DNA of 38,343 nucleotides from a virus. Each line of letters opens with the position of its first letter. Positions within the stretch are counted from its first letter, which is position 1. The notes below the pieces were generated by a model, which was given only the letters and a program-made list of their open reading frames with translations, was not told where the DNA came from and searched no databases. This document shows positions 1-7,107 of this stretch, piece by piece. The position numbers and the translations under genes are program-made. The stretch is taken from the IMG/VR virus record IMGVR_UViG_3300035682_000084, positions 1-38,343 of that record; one strand, written 5' to 3'.

Positions 1-127
1 TCCGCTGCGAGGTCAAAGGAAAGCGTCAGCGGTTCGTCCGCCGTCGAGATGGCATCGGCCAGCCGCTTCGCCCCCTTGCGGGTCTGCGCCGTGCCGCGCT
101 CCAGGCGCATGTTGACCGAGTCCTGCA
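1..127. repeat. Terminal direct repeat, left copy (circle overlap)
   Basis: These 127 bases are identical to 38217-38343. The length of exactly 127 matches a common largest assembler k-mer, and the tail-nozzle frame continues through the join. The simplest reading is that a circular molecule (or circularly permuted virion DNA) was opened here, not that the phage has a true 127-bp terminal repeat. Confidence 0.95.
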
Positions 128-221
128 GCATACCGGCCGGCAGGGTCAGCGGGTTAAGGCGCGACGCGAAGCCAAGGAAACCTTGGTCGCCGTCACGTTG
201 GACTGGGGAGTTGATGGGCAT
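1..221 (-). CDS. Tail nozzle protein, N-terminal part (wraps round the circle)
   Basis: This is the start of the tail nozzle gene whose remainder lies at 36062-38343. The ATG at 221-219 shares one base with the TAA of the amidase gene (TAATG), and reading leftward gives a protein beginning MPINSPVQRDGDQGFLGF. The frame enters the 127-bp overlap and matches residue for residue the frame at the right end of the window. Joined through the circle, the product is 791 residues. An internal ATG at 110 (equal to 38326) is in frame but would remove 37 plausible residues, so 221 is the preferred start. The N-terminal motif resembles the start of podovirus tail tubular B/gp10-type proteins, which often begin with a short arm about reading the sample loaded. 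That comparison is from memory. Confidence 0.85.
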   Translation of the reverse strand, partial: MPINSPVQRDGDQGFLGFASRLNPLTLPAGMLQDSVNMRLERGTAQTRKGAKRLADAISTADEPLTLSFDLAA

Positions 222-808
222 TAGTTCAATGCGCCTTCTAGTTTGCTCCGAAATCGTATTGCGTCGGCGGGCGAGATGTCCGTCTTGCGGGTAGGGGAAA
301 CCTGCTGATGCGTCACGACCATGTTGAGGTCGATGCCCCACTTGCGCATTCTTGGGACAAGCCACTCGATGGCGCTGGCCATGGCATCGTCGCCCAAGGG
401 GTATTCGTAAGTATTCCCCTCCCAGGCGACGCCGAGGGACCAACTATTGAGATCCGGGCGCCCCATCCAGTTGCTACGGCCCGCATGCCAGGCGCGTTCG
501 GTGTCGTTGGCAAACACGGTGCGTCGGCCGTCTCGGGCGATGAGAACGTGGTAGGACACTTTAGATGCCGGGTTGGCGATCCACTCGCAGCCCCCGCGAT
601 AGCTGCCGTCGCTGTGATGTAGCACCACCGCCTCCGGGATGATCACGTTGCTCCCCTTGTTCGGCGTGTGGACCCTTCGCTCGTCGTAGGTGGTCTTGGG
701 CGGCTCGACGGTGAAGCTCGGACTGGATACGGAGACAGAGTTCGGCGAGGCCGGCGCTGGGGTAGCGGCGGACTTGCTGCCAAATAGTCTCTTGATCCAC
801 GTCCACAT
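221..808 (-). CDS. Endolysin: T7-lysozyme-type N-acetylmuramoyl-L-alanine amidase
   Basis: 195 residues. This peptidoglycan hydrolase should cut the amide bond between N-acetylmuramic acid and L-alanine at lysis. The Amidase_2/PGRP core spans about residues 55-190. Visible zinc ligands are His64 (in VVLHH), His167 (VVTHQQ) and Asp177 (RKTD, in the place where T7 lysozyme has Cys). The catalytic pair equivalent to T7 Tyr46 and Lys128 is Tyr86 (SYHVL) and Lys175; His108 lies in the AWHAGRS motif. A Ser/Pro/Thr-rich linker (about 13-40) follows a short amphipathic start (MWTWIKRLF), which might be a weak membrane or export signal but is not a clear signal peptide. The gene is last in a lysis cassette, 3 bp after the small lipoprotein gene, and its stop overlaps the tail nozzle start. 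Confidence 0.93.
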   Translation of the reverse strand: MWTWIKRLFGSKSAATPAPASPNSVSVSSPSFTVEPPKTTYDERRVHTPNKGSNVIIPEAVVLHHSDGSYRGGCEWIANPASKVSYHVLIARDGRRTVFANDTERAWHAGRSNWMGRPDLNSWSLGVAWEGNTYEYPLGDDAMASAIEWLVPRMRKWGIDLNMVVTHQQVSPTRKTDISPADAIRFRSKLEGALN

Positions 809-811
809 TGC

Positions 812-955
812 TTACTTTGCGAGTCCCTTGGTGCTTGGGGTCACGGTCACGGTTGCCTGCTGCTTCACAAAGTCATAGCCCAGCGTCACGCAGCCGGGGA
901 GTAGCAGGTAGCCAGCGAAGACCAAGGCGGCGGCGATAAACTTAGCCGCGAGCAT
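812..955 (-). CDS. Small lysis-cassette lipoprotein (possible spanin-like)
   Basis: 47 residues, found by direct translation. The N-terminus MLAAKFIAAALVFAGYLLLPGC is a textbook lipoprotein signal: a lysine, a hydrophobic stretch and a lipobox LPGC with Cys22. The +2 residue is Val, which predicts outer-membrane sorting. The mature peptide would be only 26 residues, rich in Thr/Val/Lys. The start overlaps the preceding holin-like gene by 14 bp and the stop lies 3 bp before the amidase, so it belongs to the lysis operon. Rz1-type o-spanins are small outer-membrane lipoproteins in this position, but they are usually proline-rich and paired with an i-spanin, which is not evident here. The lipoprotein call is firm; the spanin role is an inference. 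Confidence 0.75.
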   Translation of the reverse strand: MLAAKFIAAALVFAGYLLLPGCVTLGYDFVKQQATVTVTPSTKGLAK

Positions 956-1115
956 TGTTGTCCTTGGCCATCACAAGTCCCCAGGCGGCGGCCAGCGAAG
1001 CGGCGATGAGGCCGATGTCGGGGAGGCTGCCGGTGGAGAGAAATTCTTTGGCGCCGGTGGCGATTGCAATTAGCGCCGTCAAGACGCCGAGTGTAGTTGT
1101 TTTCCAGTTGTTCAT
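942..1115 (-). CDS. Holin-like protein with two membrane segments
   Basis: 57 residues beginning MNNWKTTTLGVLTALIAIA. Two hydrophobic helices are visible (about residues 8-20 and 33-49), separated by a short polar turn containing KEFLSTGSLPD, and the tail is charged (AKDNNARG). This size and topology fit a class II-type holin, which would form the membrane lesions that release or activate the endolysin. A Shine-Dalgarno-like GGGAG lies about 12 bases before the ATG. It follows the 76-residue membrane protein after 1 bp and overlaps the lipoprotein gene. The upstream 76-residue protein is the other holin candidate, and which one is the true holin is undecided. Confidence 0.7.
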   Translation of the reverse strand: MNNWKTTTLGVLTALIAIATGAKEFLSTGSLPDIGLIAASLAAAWGLVMAKDNNARG

Positions 1116-1116
1116 A

Positions 1117-1347
1117 TTATTTGTTCTCCCTTTGTTTCTTCCGAAGGTCGTGGTAGACCGAAATTAAAGTGATCACACCTACCGCGAGCCCGACGCAAAG
1201 ACCGGCCACCCGCAGGTAAAGCTCAAGGTGGCTGACCATGGAGACGGCCGCGCTGCCGAGAGACGCAACGGTTCCGAGCGCGCCGCGTTCGACTGTCGAA
1301 AGATGTTCGTGCAGGAAGCTCACGGCATTGCGTCTAATTGCGCCCAT
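1117..1347 (-). CDS. Small membrane protein of the lysis cassette (holin or antiholin candidate)
   Basis: 76 residues. The first half (MGAIRRNAVSFLHEHLST...) is amphipathic; a strong hydrophobic helix covers about residues 44-63 (LRVAGLCVGLAVGVITLISV) and is followed by a basic tail, YHDLRKKQRENK. A weaker hydrophobic patch at 24-40 could be a second segment. This is typical of small phage holins or pinholins and is too short for an i-spanin with a periplasmic coiled coil. It overlaps the upstream 120-residue gene by 28 bp and is followed after 1 bp by the two-helix holin-like gene, so the two may act as a holin/antiholin pair. That is an inference from position. Confidence 0.65.
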   Translation of the reverse strand: MGAIRRNAVSFLHEHLSTVERGALGTVASLGSAAVSMVSHLELYLRVAGLCVGLAVGVITLISVYHDLRKKQRENK

Positions 1348-1682
1348 GCTGCGAGCAGACCGTCCCGCAGTTCAACGGGCAGGGACTCGCTGCTGAATAC
1401 TACGCTGCGTGATCCGGCGGCTGCGTGAGCGGTGACTGCTGCGGAAAGTTTGGCGCGGGTGCTGGTGGCATTGCCTTCCTCGTCTACCTCACTGTGCGTG
1501 CCGTCTGGTTCGATGAACACTTGGCCGACTGACTCGCCTTCGACGAGTTGCGATTGAAGCCATGCGAGAAGGGTCTGCGCGGTTGCGGCCAGGTCGCCGT
1601 CTAGGGGGATGGCGGTGGTGGTGGCGTAGTCGCCGCTTTTTGCGTAGCGGGTTAGCTGGTTGTTGGAGAGTAAGAGTTTCAT
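1320..1682 (-). CDS. Unknown protein downstream of the fibre-like gene
   Basis: 120 residues, no family recognised. The ATG overlaps the stop of the fibre-like gene (ATGA), so it is translationally coupled to it. The sequence is acidic and alanine-rich, with no membrane segment and no cysteines. It contains a short region, VGQVFIEPDGTHSEVDEEGNA, that reads like a small beta element, followed by an Ala-rich helix with AKLSAAVTAHAA. The position between a fibre and the lysis genes suggests a fibre-associated chaperone or cap, but nothing in the sequence proves this. Confidence 0.6.
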   Translation of the reverse strand: MKLLLSNNQLTRYAKSGDYATTTAIPLDGDLAATAQTLLAWLQSQLVEGESVGQVFIEPDGTHSEVDEEGNATSTRAKLSAAVTAHAAAGSRSVVFSSESLPVELRDGLLAAWAQLDAMP

Positions 1683-2956
1683 TGTTGCATTACAAAACCG
1701 GGGTTAGCAAACGCGCGCATCATGCTGCTGTTTGTGCTTGTGTTGCTCATGGACATGACCCAGCCAAAGTCATTATCGGTGCTGTTGTTTGTTGGAACGC
1801 TGTTGGTCACCGTGGCAACCAATGTTGTGCCTGCGTAAAATTTTGCTACGCCAGCTTCTACGATGGCCCAATAAAGCATTGGGTTTGTAGCGGTCACGGC
1901 GTTGGTTGTTTCAAAGCCTGTAGTGCCGTTGTGCGTTTCAAAAAACACACTGTTGGTCGCAATTCTCACGCCAACCCCACGGGCAGATAGTGCGGCGTGC
2001 GTTGTAGCGTTGTATGTGCGTCCATATTGCAGGCGAATTTCTGAATTAGTGGACAATGCTCGCACAAACCACCAACCAACCATGACGCGACCCGTCCACA
2101 CGGTTGAAACTCCGCCAATTCCAGCAGTGTGCTTGCGACCAAACGTTGCAGATGATGATGCGTTCCAAACTGCTGTTGCGTTGTTGCTTGATCCAGTCGT
2201 TAATTCAAAGCCTCCTGCCGCCTTTGACCCACTTGCACCATTGGCCAAGGTAACTGTGCCAAAATCCGCTTGCGCTTGGTCGGCCAAGCCAAAAGCTAAT
2301 GGAAGACGCTCATCGTAAAGGTTGCGCGTCATCAAACTCGACGCGCTGTCTGCCGTCTGCGAGGGCGCAGTGTTGCCAACGCCGTTGAGGGTCGCGTTGC
2401 CGGATGAGTTTACACTAAACAAAACGCTTCCAACGCCAGCCGTTGGACCGCTCAAAACTCTAAAACCATTTACCGCGCTTACAGTTAAACCAGAAGATCC
2501 CCCTTGAAGATAAGCATTGTATTTTTCTGCACCGCCCCCAGTTCCGCTTAATCGCAGGGCTGCGAAGCTGTTTGTCCCCGAAGTATCAAGCCACAGTGTA
2601 GAGTCATCACCATTGTCAGTAGCATTTGCGGCAATCATTCGTAGCCTGCGAAACTCCACGTTGTTGGTTGTGCCAAGTCCGAGATTGGTGCGGACGGCTG
2701 CCGGACTAAGAGAAGAAACTGTGTTGTCCGCGTTGATTCGGAGATAAAGTTCCTGATACTGTATGGGAACAGTAAATATATTTGCACCCACAATGCTGGC
2801 ACCAAGAGCAGTTCTGGCAGCGTTAGTTGAAGCCGCAGTAAGCACAGCTCGGCCGACTGCCGTGGCGTCCACGATGTTCACGCTGGTCGGCGGATTGTCG
2901 ATCTGGCCGTGCGCCGTGGCGGCGGCCAGCAGTAGAATGGTGAGCAGGCGGTTCAT
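1679..2956 (-). CDS. Fibre-like surface protein with Sec signal peptide
   Basis: 425 residues from the ATG at 2956, 2 bp after the upstream stop and preceded by AAGGA; the frame is open further upstream but overlaps the previous gene. The body is rich in Asn, Thr, Ser, Ala and Gly and contains the fibre-style repeat motifs TNAARTALGA and RTNLGLGTTNNVEF (about 45-110), then beta-rich segments and a distal part with WWFVRALSTNSEIRLQYGR. These features are typical of phage tail fibre stalks. Unusually, the N-terminus MNRLLTILLLAAATAHGQ looks like a classical Sec signal peptide with cleavage after Ala or Gly about residue 16-18. A virion protein assembled in the cytoplasm should not need one, so it may be exported, or the hydrophobic start may anchor it. 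The fibre-like nature is fairly sure; the role is not. Confidence 0.72.
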   Translation of the reverse strand: MNRLLTILLLAAATAHGQIDNPPTSVNIVDATAVGRAVLTAASTNAARTALGASIVGANIFTVPIQYQELYLRINADNTVSSLSPAAVRTNLGLGTTNNVEFRRLRMIAANATDNGDDSTLWLDTSGTNSFAALRLSGTGGGAEKYNAYLQGGSSGLTVSAVNGFRVLSGPTAGVGSVLFSVNSSGNATLNGVGNTAPSQTADSASSLMTRNLYDERLPLAFGLADQAQADFGTVTLANGASGSKAAGGFELTTGSSNNATAVWNASSSATFGRKHTAGIGGVSTVWTGRVMVGWWFVRALSTNSEIRLQYGRTYNATTHAALSARGVGVRIATNSVFFETHNGTTGFETTNAVTATNPMLYWAIVEAGVAKFYAGTTLVATVTNSVPTNNSTDNDFGWVMSMSNTSTNSSMMRAFANPGFVMQQ

Positions 2957-2958
2957 CT

Positions 2959-3276
2959 TTAGATTCCTTCTTTGGCTACGAACTGTTTGGTCGTGGAGCT
3001 GCAACGCACAAAAAGCTCCTGCGATGGCACCCACGCAGAATTAAATGTTACGGACCCGCCGGGCTGCACTTGGATGCCGTTGGCCTCCGTGGCTGTTTCG
3101 CCGAAATTTATGCGCATGAGCGTGTCGGAAATGTTCTGAAAGACTAAGTATGTCCGGCTCTCGTTGGCCGGCATGACCGACTGCGCTCCGAGGGCGGCAG
3201 TGGTAACGGCGGTTTCGGTGCTGTGATCCAGCACATTGCCGGTGGATGGTTTGGTTCTTACGTTTGGGTGGCCCAT
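2959..3276 (-). CDS. Small putative virion protein
   Basis: 105 residues, no family named with confidence. The sequence looks all-beta (SRTYLVFQNISDTLMRINFG, VQPGGSVTFNSAWVP), a style common to small head-fibre, cap or receptor-binding accessory proteins found between the head-tail adaptor and fibre genes of podoviruses. It has a single cysteine and no membrane segment. It follows a 32-bp spacer containing a TTCAGTGTTCAG repeat and has no clear Shine-Dalgarno sequence. The next gene begins 2 bp after its stop. Confidence 0.6.
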   Translation of the reverse strand: MGHPNVRTKPSTGNVLDHSTETAVTTAALGAQSVMPANESRTYLVFQNISDTLMRINFGETATEANGIQVQPGGSVTFNSAWVPSQELFVRCSSTTKQFVAKEGI

Positions 3277-3286
3277 AGGATTAGTG

Positions 3287-3302
3287 TTCAGTGTTCAGTT
3301 TT
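3287..3302. repeat. Dispersed 16-bp intergenic repeat, copy 1
   Basis: TTCAGTGTTCAGTTTT is repeated exactly at 12630-12645. Both copies sit in the short gap after a core virion gene (here the head-tail adaptor, there the large terminase) and before a gene without a Shine-Dalgarno motif. In transcript sense it reads AAAACTGAACACTGAA. It could be a leader or mRNA-stability element. Confidence 0.75.
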
Positions 3303-3308
3303 CGGTTT

Positions 3309-3956
3309 TCAGTAAGGCCCGACGTTGGCGGTCCAGCGGCGGACTTGGCGTTGTTGAAGGGTGAATTTCTCGGTTTCTTTGACCAGTGACAGCTCGGCCC
3401 GCTGATACATGACCTGGGCTTTGTCGAGCTGGCCGTCTTCTGTCAGGAGGTCGCCGGTCAAAGAGAACTTGAGGTAGTCAGCAAGGATCTGCGGGACGGT
3501 CTGGTCAAGGGCCGTGGCGAGGACGGGCGAAACAACAAGGCCGTTGGGGTCGCGGGGCTCGGCCGCCGGGGTCAGCCGGAAGCGGACATAGACGGTGTCA
3601 GGGCAGTCGCTCGGCAGGCGGATCTTGTCGAGATCGAGACTGAAATGGATCTCGCGGGGCGCGGCGTGCGTGTTTGGATTGTCCTGGTAGACCGAGAAAA
3701 CGTCGCCGATCTCCGTCTCGCCGGCCTGCGCTAGATCAAGATAGATGTCCTCGTCCACGCCGGTCTGCACCGTGCGTTCTTCCGTGCGGCACAAATCGGG
3801 CCAGTCAAAAAACTCCCAGGCGTCGCGGAGGTGGCTGGCGAGATTGTCCACCATGATCGACTTGGTGGTCGTGGGCAGGTTGTCGATGGACGAACCATCC
3901 AACCCGGCGCGGCTGGCGGCGTTCGTAATGATGCTGGAGACGGTGACGGTTTTCAC
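3309..3956 (-). CDS. Head-tail adaptor (tail tubular A / gp4-like)
   Basis: 215 residues. The N-terminal two thirds is helical (VSSIITNAASRAGLDG, VDNLASHLRDAWEFFDWPDL) and the C-terminal helices carry QTVPQILADYLKFSLTGDLL and DKAQVMYQRAELSLVKETEKF. This pattern, with an aromatic 'WEFFDWP' motif and paired late helices, is characteristic of podovirus adaptor proteins (T7 gp11 / P22 gp4 type) that form the ring joining portal to tail nozzle. The length is close to T7 gp11 (about 196). Its place after the portal and two small proteins supports the call. The start overlaps the stop of the preceding 91-residue gene (ATGA). Confidence 0.75.
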   Translation of the reverse strand: MKTVTVSSIITNAASRAGLDGSSIDNLPTTTKSIMVDNLASHLRDAWEFFDWPDLCRTEERTVQTGVDEDIYLDLAQAGETEIGDVFSVYQDNPNTHAAPREIHFSLDLDKIRLPSDCPDTVYVRFRLTPAAEPRDPNGLVVSPVLATALDQTVPQILADYLKFSLTGDLLTEDGQLDKAQVMYQRAELSLVKETEKFTLQQRQVRRWTANVGPY

Positions 3957-4228
3957 GCGGCCTCCTTAATCACGATGATCGCGGCCTTGCCGGCAAAGGT
4001 GTAGTCCGACTCGCGGCTGACATTGCCAGCGGATGAGCGGACGTAGACGCCGGGGGAGTGCCGGTTGTAAAGCGGGATGCCGGAGCCCGCCAAGACGCGC
4101 CAGGCCGAGCCCAACGGCGCCGATCCGTTGAGCGGAAGGTCAGCATAGGTCGCAACCTCGCGGGCCAGCGGCGCGGCGGCCGAGGGTGCGCTGGCAACAA
4201 TGGTGCCGGTTAGAGCGTTGTAAGTCAT
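3953..4228 (-). CDS. Small putative structural protein
   Basis: 91 residues. The central motif YADLPLNGSAPLGSAWRVLAGSGIPLYNRHSPGVYVR resembles a short beta module that occurs in phage fibre and head-decoration proteins (ADLP...G...YRV). No membrane segment is present. It sits between portal and adaptor, starts inside the TAATG overlap with the 72-residue gene, and is coupled to the adaptor by ATGA. A virion accessory role is inferred from context only. Confidence 0.6.
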   Translation of the reverse strand: MTYNALTGTIVASAPSAAAPLAREVATYADLPLNGSAPLGSAWRVLAGSGIPLYNRHSPGVYVRSSAGNVSRESDYTFAGKAAIIVIKEAA

Positions 4229-4446
4229 TAGCTGCGGGTCACGGTGGCCAGAGGGGTGTTGTCGGCGGTTGGCGGCTGCGTGGTGTAGGTGAAGGTGACG
4301 GTGGCAACTACGGTGCCCGAGGCGCCGCCTTCGCGGTAGGTCACGGTTTGGGCGTTGTTCGTCGCGCCGTAATACGTGAAGGCAATATAATTGTGCTCAG
4401 GGATGTTTAGGCCGGCCACATTGCGGACTTTGACGTTTGGATTCAT
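4228..4446 (-). CDS. Small unknown protein after the portal
   Basis: 72 residues, mostly predicted beta strand (YIAFTYYGATNNAQTVTYREGGASGTVVATVTFTY), with no cysteine or membrane segment. It follows the portal gene by 4 bp and shares a TAATG junction with the next gene. It may be a small head-completion or decoration protein. I do not recognise a family. Confidence 0.55.
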   Translation of the reverse strand: MNPNVKVRNVAGLNIPEHNYIAFTYYGATNNAQTVTYREGGASGTVVATVTFTYTTQPPTADNTPLATVTRS

Positions 4447-4450
4447 GGCT

Positions 4451-6577
4451 TTAGGCGGCGGCCGCCGGCGCGGTCTGCATCATCTGCCCCTGCAAGGCGG
4501 GGACGGCGCCGACCCGGCCGATCTGGGCGTTTTGGGTTTGCTGCACTTGGAAGGCGAAGGCTTTCAATCTTGCTTCGATCATGGAGCGGAAGATTTCGTC
4601 GTTCTGGAATCGCTGACTCACCGCGGGGTTGGCCTGGACAATCCCCTGGAGGACTTGGGTGCGGAGCTGGGCGTTCATGCCCTCGGTCGGCAACGGGGGC
4701 TCGGTGCCGGCGGCGATCTTGGTGTAGGCCAGCTGCTCGTCTTCGGCCTCCTGGGCGGTGGCGACTTCCTGCGGGCGCACGATCTTTTGGGCCAGCGACG
4801 GGTCGATGGCATTCATCACGAATTGGACGAGGCCGGCACGGTCAATCGTGCCGGCCACGTCGAGGGGAACAGCCAGGCGGGTGATCGCGTCGAGGCGCTT
4901 GGCCAGCAACTCCACGTCGAGATCCCGGACGTCGTATTCGGCGACCAAATCAAAACGTCCCTGGATGCCCTCGCGGGTCAGTTGGAAGGGCGCGGGCATG
5001 GCGCCGGCCACGCGGAAGAATTCGATGTCCGTGATGTATTGCTGCATCAAGGCAAAGGCTTGGGCGACCATGGCCTTGCAGCTGCGGAGCCAGCGGTCGA
5101 CCTGCGTTTGCTGCTGCAGCATGGTAAGCGGCTGCGGCACGCTGTTGGCGAAGCGGCCGAAGTATTGGTCGACGTCGGCCCGGGTGCTGGCCTCGATCTC
5201 GATCGTTCCCTGGTCAAAGCGGGGTGGCTCCATCCAACCGAATTCATTGGGGCGCCGCTCGGGGATCTGGGCGCCGGGGCCAAAGACGAGATTTACCTTG
5301 CCGCGGTTGCTCGGCACGCGAATTGGGGGAAGCACGGCGATACTGGCGCGGTCGCTTCGGAAATCTCGCTGCGTCTTGATCTCGAGCTGTTGGGATTCGA
5401 CCAGCTCGGGGACGCCGCGGCTCTCGAGGATGTTGCGGCTGACCCGCTCGCGGCAGAATTCGACGAAGGGGTATTGCTGATGATGATACGGGAGCAGCTC
5501 GGAAAGGCCGGTCACGTTCGAGACGCTCTCGTGGAGGACACTGTAGGTGATCCGGGTGGTCTGGTCCTTGTTGTGCTGCTTCTCGTAGTAGTGCCACAAT
5601 TCGATCATCTCGCGCTCCGTATCGAGGTTGATCAGCTCCTGGCGGTAGTAGTTGCGGATCGGCCGGCGGTAGGCGCCTTTGTGCCGGAGGGCGGACTCGA
5701 CAAATTCCTCGTCGTAGCCGGCCGTGACGATGCGCTCGCGTAGCTCGGTTTCGCTCACCACTTCGCGCCAGGCGACGAAGCGGGCGCGTTGCAGGTCGCC
5801 GGTTTGCGCTGGGAAATAAATGTCCTCCCAGGGCTCGAGGGCGACAAACTCCGGGCGGTTCTCGAAGATATACGGGTTGTCGTATTCGGCCGAGCCGGTG
5901 TTGCGCAGGTCGCGGATCACGCTGACCTTGGCCGCGGCCGGGCTGACCAGGTCTTTGAGCATACGCACGGCGTCCGCTTCCTGCAGGGGATCGAGGATGC
6001 TCTCGAGGAGGATCTGGATCATGGGGTCGCCGGTTTCGGCGAGCATGGCTTGAAATTCGTCCAGGCTGATCGTCTTGCGCTCGGTGCGGGTCGTCCGTCG
6101 CCAGTTGATCGCCATTATCCCGAGCCCATACATCTCCTGGTATTGGGCGACCAACTCGATCTCGCGCCTCAGATCATCGGCGGCGTGCTGGAAAAGCATC
6201 CAGCGCAGGGCGGTTTCCGCGGCAACCTTCGAGGCGGCGTCACCTGTCTCGATCGGCTGGAGCTGGAGCTTGCTGCGGAAGAAGGCGTTGGAAAGTAGGG
6301 AGACATTCTCGTTGACGATCTGGTCGGCCAGGCGCACGCGGGCATCGGAGGCGCCTTCCCAGGGGAAAGCCTGCCGGCCGAGGGCTTGCGACTTCTTGCG
6401 GCCGCTCGGGTCTTGGCCGTTCCAGAGGGCGTGCCGGGTTTCGTAATTCCTCTGCTTCTTGTCCAGGTAGCCGCCGACGTCGGACTCGGCCTCTTGGATG
6501 TTGAGCAGGTAGCCGCGGATCGTTTCGACGTCGGGGGCGCCGAGGACGGCGGAGGTGTCGTAGCCGGAAGCCATCAT
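4451..6577 (-). CDS. Portal protein
   Basis: 708 residues from the ATG at 6577, which shares one base with the upstream stop (TGATG); the frame stays open another 46 codons but these overlap the preceding gene. Typical podovirus portal features are visible: an N-terminal region with DKKQRNYETRHALWNGQDPSGRKK, a wing core (NENVSLLSNAFFRSKLQLQPIE), the PWEDIYFPAQTGDLQRARFVA segment, a long C-terminal crown helix region (VEYD..LDVELLAKRLDAITRLA) and an Ala/Gln-rich C-terminus. About 700 residues matches P22 gp1-type portals and is larger than T7 gp8 (536). The dodecamer would form the DNA channel and docking site for terminase and adaptor. It lies directly downstream of the capsid genes. Confidence 0.85.
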   Translation of the reverse strand: MMASGYDTSAVLGAPDVETIRGYLLNIQEAESDVGGYLDKKQRNYETRHALWNGQDPSGRKKSQALGRQAFPWEGASDARVRLADQIVNENVSLLSNAFFRSKLQLQPIETGDAASKVAAETALRWMLFQHAADDLRREIELVAQYQEMYGLGIMAINWRRTTRTERKTISLDEFQAMLAETGDPMIQILLESILDPLQEADAVRMLKDLVSPAAAKVSVIRDLRNTGSAEYDNPYIFENRPEFVALEPWEDIYFPAQTGDLQRARFVAWREVVSETELRERIVTAGYDEEFVESALRHKGAYRRPIRNYYRQELINLDTEREMIELWHYYEKQHNKDQTTRITYSVLHESVSNVTGLSELLPYHHQQYPFVEFCRERVSRNILESRGVPELVESQQLEIKTQRDFRSDRASIAVLPPIRVPSNRGKVNLVFGPGAQIPERRPNEFGWMEPPRFDQGTIEIEASTRADVDQYFGRFANSVPQPLTMLQQQTQVDRWLRSCKAMVAQAFALMQQYITDIEFFRVAGAMPAPFQLTREGIQGRFDLVAEYDVRDLDVELLAKRLDAITRLAVPLDVAGTIDRAGLVQFVMNAIDPSLAQKIVRPQEVATAQEAEDEQLAYTKIAAGTEPPLPTEGMNAQLRTQVLQGIVQANPAVSQRFQNDEIFRSMIEARLKAFAFQVQQTQNAQIGRVGAVPALQGQMMQTAPAAAA

Positions 6578-6948
6578 CACGCGAAGTTCGCCACGGGCGC
6601 GGAGTTTTTGGTTTTCGGTTCTGAGGCTGAATCGAGGCCGGCGAAGCTGACTCGAGTTTTGCTGGACGTTGACTGCACCCGACACTCCGGATTGTCGCGG
6701 AGTAGGCTCTTCCACCAGTCTTTCTGGCGGGTGATGCCGGGGTGGCGGCGCTCCCAGTCGATGAAGCTGAAGGCGTCGATACTGGCGACGTGCTGCCCTA
6801 CCCCTTCGATATGGGCGTGCTCGAGGCGGGCGTTGGCCGCGGCAATGCGGAGCTGGCGGGCCTTAGCATTGACTGCCTGGGCATACCAGCCGCGGCACAG
6901 TTCCTCTTTGACCAGGAAGCCGAGTTCACCATCGAGGGAGTCGAGCAT
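6577..6948 (-). CDS. Conserved-looking small protein before the portal
   Basis: 123 residues from the ATG at 6948 (MLDSLDGELGFLVKEELCRG); a TTG at 6993 would add 15 residues with no better ribosome site. It is largely helical with an aromatic motif, SFIDWERRHPGITRQKDWWKSLLRDNPECR, and a disordered Ser/Lys-rich C-terminus. Proteins of this size and motif appear next to the portal in several podoviruses as unknown head proteins; this is a recollection, not a search. It is coupled to the portal gene through TGATG. It could be a connector or head-completion protein. Confidence 0.6.
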   Translation of the reverse strand: MLDSLDGELGFLVKEELCRGWYAQAVNAKARQLRIAAANARLEHAHIEGVGQHVASIDAFSFIDWERRHPGITRQKDWWKSLLRDNPECRVQSTSSKTRVSFAGLDSASEPKTKNSAPVANFA

Positions 6949-7015
6949 GTTAAAAAATGAAAGCTGAGGGTGAAACCTGTGGTGAGGTGCCAATGCTCAG
7001 CATTCCTTTGGTAAA

Positions 7016-7086
7016 TTTGCGGGCCCGGCCGGGATCAATCCCATTCCCATGTCCGTTGCAAACAGCTGCTCCGGCCGGGCCGCAAA
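7016..7086. terminator. Long GC-rich inverted repeat between capsid and portal genes
   Basis: The left arm 7016-7032 (TTTGCGGGCCCGGCCGG) and right arm 7071-7086 (CCGGCCGGGCCGCAAA) are complementary except for one bulged base, with a 38-base spacer. It lies in the gap between the 150-residue head gene and the pre-portal gene, in minus-strand sense after the capsid block. There is no U-tract, so it may be an attenuator or RNA-stability stem that raises capsid over portal expression, not a strict terminator. The rest of 6949-7107 shows no gene. Confidence 0.55.
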
Positions 7087-7107
7087 TGTGTCTCGCTACT
7101 TCATCGG

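Noticed and set aside
1-127. True direct terminal repeat as in T7-like phages
   Set aside because: The length equals a standard assembler k-mer and a gene reads straight through the join, so an assembly overlap of a circle is more likely; read depth would settle it.
4391-5743. 450-codon open frame on the plus strand, opposite the portal gene
   Set aside because: Antisense shadow of the portal gene; Gly/Leu/Asp/Val-rich with no recognisable motif, and the portal itself is well supported.
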